DNA from: Psychrobacter sp. JCM 18902
Lineage (GTDB): Bacteria > Pseudomonadota > Gammaproteobacteria > Pseudomonadales > Moraxellaceae
Assembly (NCBI RefSeq): GCF_904846615.1
Contig: NZ_CAJHBK010000001.1
Coordinates: 2,480,001 to 2,544,000 of the forward strand
DNA: 64,000 nucleotides
Direction of reading: 5' to 3'
Below, in pieces: positions 61,199-64,000 of the stretch; the stretch's first letter is position 1; each line of letters starts with the position of its first letter. Below the pieces are notes generated by a model that did no database searches, was not told the DNA's origin, and saw only the letters and a program-made list of their open reading frames with translations. A program made the position numbers and the translations under genes.

Positions 61199-63997
61199 TT
61201 ATGCAGCGTTTTTGCTCTCAGCAGCCAATTGACGTAGCACATAGTGCAACACGCCACCATGACGCACGTATTCGCGCTCTTTTGGCGTCTGGAGCATGAC
61301 ATTGACATCAAAGCTCTCAGACGAACCATCGGCACGCGTAGCCGTGACTTTGGCGGTCTTACTATCGCCATTATCTAGACCTGTAATGCTAAGCACTTCA
61401 GAGCCATCTAGATTATAAGTTTCTGCGTTTTCACCGTCTTTAAAGGTCAATGGCAACACACCCATACCGACGAGATTTGAGCGGTGAATACGCTCAAACG
61501 AGCTGGTCAATACTGCTTTTACGCCAAGCAAAATCGTACCCTTCGCTGCCCAGTCACGACTAGAGCCTGAGCCATATTCTGCACCGCCAAGTACCACGAG
61601 CGGACGCTTGTCTTCTTTATACTTCATTGCCGCATCATAGATGGCCATTTCTTCGCCGTCTTGAAGCGTGGCGCTATCGCCGTTGAAGTAATAAGTATAG
61701 CCGCCCTCTTTGCCAGCCATCATAGTATTTTTGATACGGATATTGGCAAAGGTGCCGCGCGTCATGACCGCATCATTACCACGGCGTGAGCCATAGCTAT
61801 TGAAGTCGGCTTGCATCACACCTCGCTCTTGCAAGTACTTACCTGCTGGCGAATCTGGATCGATATTACCCGCTGGCGAGATATGGTCAGTGGTGATTGA
61901 GTCACCGAACAACCCTAAGATGCGTGCGCCTTCGATATCAGGAATACCTTCTGGCTCCATGGTCATACCATCAAAGAACGGTGGGTTTTTAATATAAGTA
62001 GACGCTTCGCTCCACGGATACAACTGGCTATCGGCTGAGCTAATGGCGTTCCATGCGGCACTACCGTCAAACACTTCACCATAGTTTTTGCGGAACATAT
62101 CCGCATCGATATTATTAGCAATCAGCTCATTGATCTCATCTGACGTTGGCCAAATATCTTTTAAGAAAACATCTTTGCCATCTTGATCTTGTCCTAAAGG
62201 CTGCGTCGTTAAGTCAATATCAACCGTACCTGCCAGCGCATAAGCAACTACGAGTGGTGGTGACGCTAAGTAGCTCGCTTTTACGTGCGAGTGGATACGA
62301 CCTTCAAAGTTACGGTTACCTGACAACACGGCAGCAGCGACTAAGTCTTTTTCTTCGATACCTTTTTCAATCGACTCTAAGAGTGGTCCTGAGTTACCGA
62401 TACAAGTGGTACAACCATAACCCACTAAATAGAAGCCTGTTTTTTCAAGCTCGTCCATTAGCTTAGATTTTTCAAGATAATCGGTGACGACTTTCGAACC
62501 GGGTGCCAATGAGGTTTTGACCCAAGGCTTGGCTTTTAGACCTTTTGCAGCGGCTTTTTTCGCCACCAAGCCCGCGCCAATCATCACCGCAGGGTTTGAG
62601 GTATTGGTACATGAGGTAATCGCTGCGATAACGACAGAACCATCACGCAATTTATGGCTCTTATCATCGATATTGACGTCAGAGAAAACATTAGGCTTAT
62701 CATAGAGTCTATCCGCTTGCTCTTGCTCGCCGCCTTCTTCATCAAAGCGTACCTTGCCTTCGACTTCTGACTTGCGGTCTTTGGTCATTTTTTCTAAAGT
62801 TTCGCCAAATTTTTCGTGCATATCACATAGATTGATACGCTGCTGTGGCAAGTTCGGACCGGCAAGTGCAGGCTGTACTGATGATAAATCTAGCTCTAAT
62901 TTACTTGAATAAGTCGCTGCTGGCGTATCGGCATCGTGCCATAAGCCTTGCGCCTTGGCATACTTTTCGACCAATTCAATCTGACTTTCTTCACGACCTG
63001 ATAGACGCAGATAATCAATCGCCATTTGGTCAATCGGGAAAATACCACAGGTTGCCCCATATTCTGGTGACATATTGGCAATCGTCGCACGATCTGCCAG
63101 TGGCATACTGTGTAAGCCTTCGCCATAAAACTCAACGAATTTACCAACCACACCATGCGCACGTAGCATTTCAACCACACGCAATACCAAATCTGTCGCG
63201 GTAACGCCTTCAGTGAGTTTACCTTTTAGCTCAAAGCCAACCACTTGTGGAATCAGCATTGATGACGGTTGACCAAGCATTGCCGCTTCCGCTTCAATAC
63301 CGCCGACACCCCAACCAAGCACGCCGATACCATTAATCATCGTCGTGTGGCTGTCCGTACCAAATACCGTATCAGGATAAGCCGTCAACTCGCTTTTACC
63401 ATCAACATTGACATCAGCAGCCATTACAACACGAGCTAAGTATTCAAGGTTAACTTGATGCACAATACCCGTCGCTGGTGGTACGACCACAAAGTTTTTA
63501 AACGCATTACGACCCCAATGCAGGAATTCATAACGTTCATTGTTACGTTTAAATTCAATTTTTTCGTTCAAGTCTAGTGCATCTTCTCGGCCATAAGCAT
63601 CGACCTGTACAGAGTGATCGACGACCAATTCACTTGGGATAAAGGGGTTAATTTGCTCAGCTTTACCGCCAAGCTCAACCACGGCATCACGCATGGCTGC
63701 CAAATCGACAACTGACGGCACACCAGTAAAGTCTTGCAGGACTACACGGGCTGGCATAAAGGCGATCTCTTTTGACGCTTCTGCGCCTGCGTCCCAGTTA
63801 GCAACCGCTTCGATATGATTTTTGCCGACAGATTGACCATCATCTTCATTACGTAATAGGTTTTCTAAGACGATTTTCATGCAAAATGGCAATTTGCTGA
63901 TGTGCTCAAAAGTTTCGGTCAGCTTTGGCAAACTGTAATAGGCATGTTCCTTGCCATCGACCGTAATGGTGTCTTTTACATTAAAAATATCACTCAT
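61199..63997 (-). CDS. acnA: Aconitate hydratase A
   Basis: 932 residues, complete; the ATG lies 3 bases from the window edge. It interconverts citrate and isocitrate in the TCA cycle with a 4Fe-4S cluster. Cluster cysteines are in ITSCTNTSNP and GYGCTTCIGNSG; other family marks are VFGTDSHTTMINGIGVLGWG and GAEYGSGSSRDWAAKG. About 40 residues longer than E. coli AcnA, mostly from a charged insertion near KDRKSEVEGKVRFDEEGGEQ that precedes the catalytic cysteine region. The promoter is outside the window. Confidence 0.97.
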   Translation of the reverse strand: MSDIFNVKDTITVDGKEHAYYSLPKLTETFEHISKLPFCMKIVLENLLRNEDDGQSVGKNHIEAVANWDAGAEASKEIAFMPARVVLQDFTGVPSVVDLAAMRDAVVELGGKAEQINPFIPSELVVDHSVQVDAYGREDALDLNEKIEFKRNNERYEFLHWGRNAFKNFVVVPPATGIVHQVNLEYLARVVMAADVNVDGKSELTAYPDTVFGTDSHTTMINGIGVLGWGVGGIEAEAAMLGQPSSMLIPQVVGFELKGKLTEGVTATDLVLRVVEMLRAHGVVGKFVEFYGEGLHSMPLADRATIANMSPEYGATCGIFPIDQMAIDYLRLSGREESQIELVEKYAKAQGLWHDADTPAATYSSKLELDLSSVQPALAGPNLPQQRINLCDMHEKFGETLEKMTKDRKSEVEGKVRFDEEGGEQEQADRLYDKPNVFSDVNIDDKSHKLRDGSVVIAAITSCTNTSNPAVMIGAGLVAKKAAAKGLKAKPWVKTSLAPGSKVVTDYLEKSKLMDELEKTGFYLVGYGCTTCIGNSGPLLESIEKGIEEKDLVAAAVLSGNRNFEGRIHSHVKASYLASPPLVVAYALAGTVDIDLTTQPLGQDQDGKDVFLKDIWPTSDEINELIANNIDADMFRKNYGEVFDGSAAWNAISSADSQLYPWSEASTYIKNPPFFDGMTMEPEGIPDIEGARILGLFGDSITTDHISPAGNIDPDSPAGKYLQERGVMQADFNSYGSRRGNDAVMTRGTFANIRIKNTMMAGKEGGYTYYFNGDSATLQDGEEMAIYDAAMKYKEDKRPLVVLGGAEYGSGSSRDWAAKGTILLGVKAVLTSSFERIHRSNLVGMGVLPLTFKDGENAETYNLDGSEVLSITGLDNGDSKTAKVTATRADGSSESFDVNVMLQTPKEREYVRHGGVLHYVLRQLAAESKNAA

Positions 63998-64000
63998 GGT

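Overview
The window looks like a chromosomal segment of a Psychrobacter-type member of the Moraxellaceae (Gammaproteobacteria). The basis is recalled protein similarity and gene order: the response regulator at 7945-8661 matches Acinetobacter BfmR almost word for word, dksA sits next to gluQ, zur-znuCB is divergent from znuA, and rpsP-rimM-trmD-rplS is intact. Most of it is core chromosome. I see no prophage, CRISPR array, rRNA operon or complete transposase gene.

Layout. 0-3.5 kb: a hotdog thioesterase, then the ribosome/tRNA-modification operon rpsP-rimM-trmD-rplS (minus strand). 4-9 kb: an EnvZ-like kinase without an adjacent regulator, a small 59-residue membrane protein, and the BfmS/BfmR two-component pair. 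9.3-17.5 kb: the complete F1Fo ATP synthase locus (atpIBEFHAGDC, minus strand), with two unusually long intergenic stretches. 17.8-21.3 kb: the zinc-uptake regulon (znuA divergent from zur-znuC-znuB) around a perfect 17-bp palindrome. 21.5-27.6 kb: cpdA, dksA, gluQ, and a detached murD-ftsW pair. 28-33 kb: a SulP anion transporter with a tandem universal stress protein, and glnK-amtB. 33-35 kb: small exported or hypothetical proteins, a secreted/anchored nuclease and tRNA-Ser(GGA).

35.2-43.8 kb is the most distinctive region. Six genes on the minus strand (RidA, aldehyde dehydrogenase, an atypical M19 'dipeptidase', a BCCT transporter, a 579-residue protein of no recognised family, and a DUF3726-type protein) are divergent from a LysR regulator, with a perfect 21-bp palindrome between them. 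I infer an inducible uptake-and-catabolism operon for an unidentified zwitterionic or N-containing solute. The transporter pocket and the dipeptidase metal site both deviate from their families, so this is the best candidate here for an undescribed pathway.

43.9-56.4 kb: a YdcF protein, cardiolipin synthase, rlmA, and the first half of the division/cell-wall cluster (rsmH-ftsL-ftsI-murE-murF-mraY, minus strand). A 174-bp MITE-like element lies between murE and murF, and a solo end of the same element follows the cardiolipin synthase gene. 56.6-64 kb: gltX, a small hypothetical, tRNA-Ala(GGC)-tRNA-Glu(TTC) behind a strong sigma-70 promoter, an SH3-domain exported protein, a LysE exporter, an internally duplicated hypothetical, and aconitase acnA, whose start codon lies 3 bases from the window end.

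Where a start codon was refined, the choice rests on a visible ribosome-binding site or on family length. All family assignments are by eye from sequence motifs; no database search was run.
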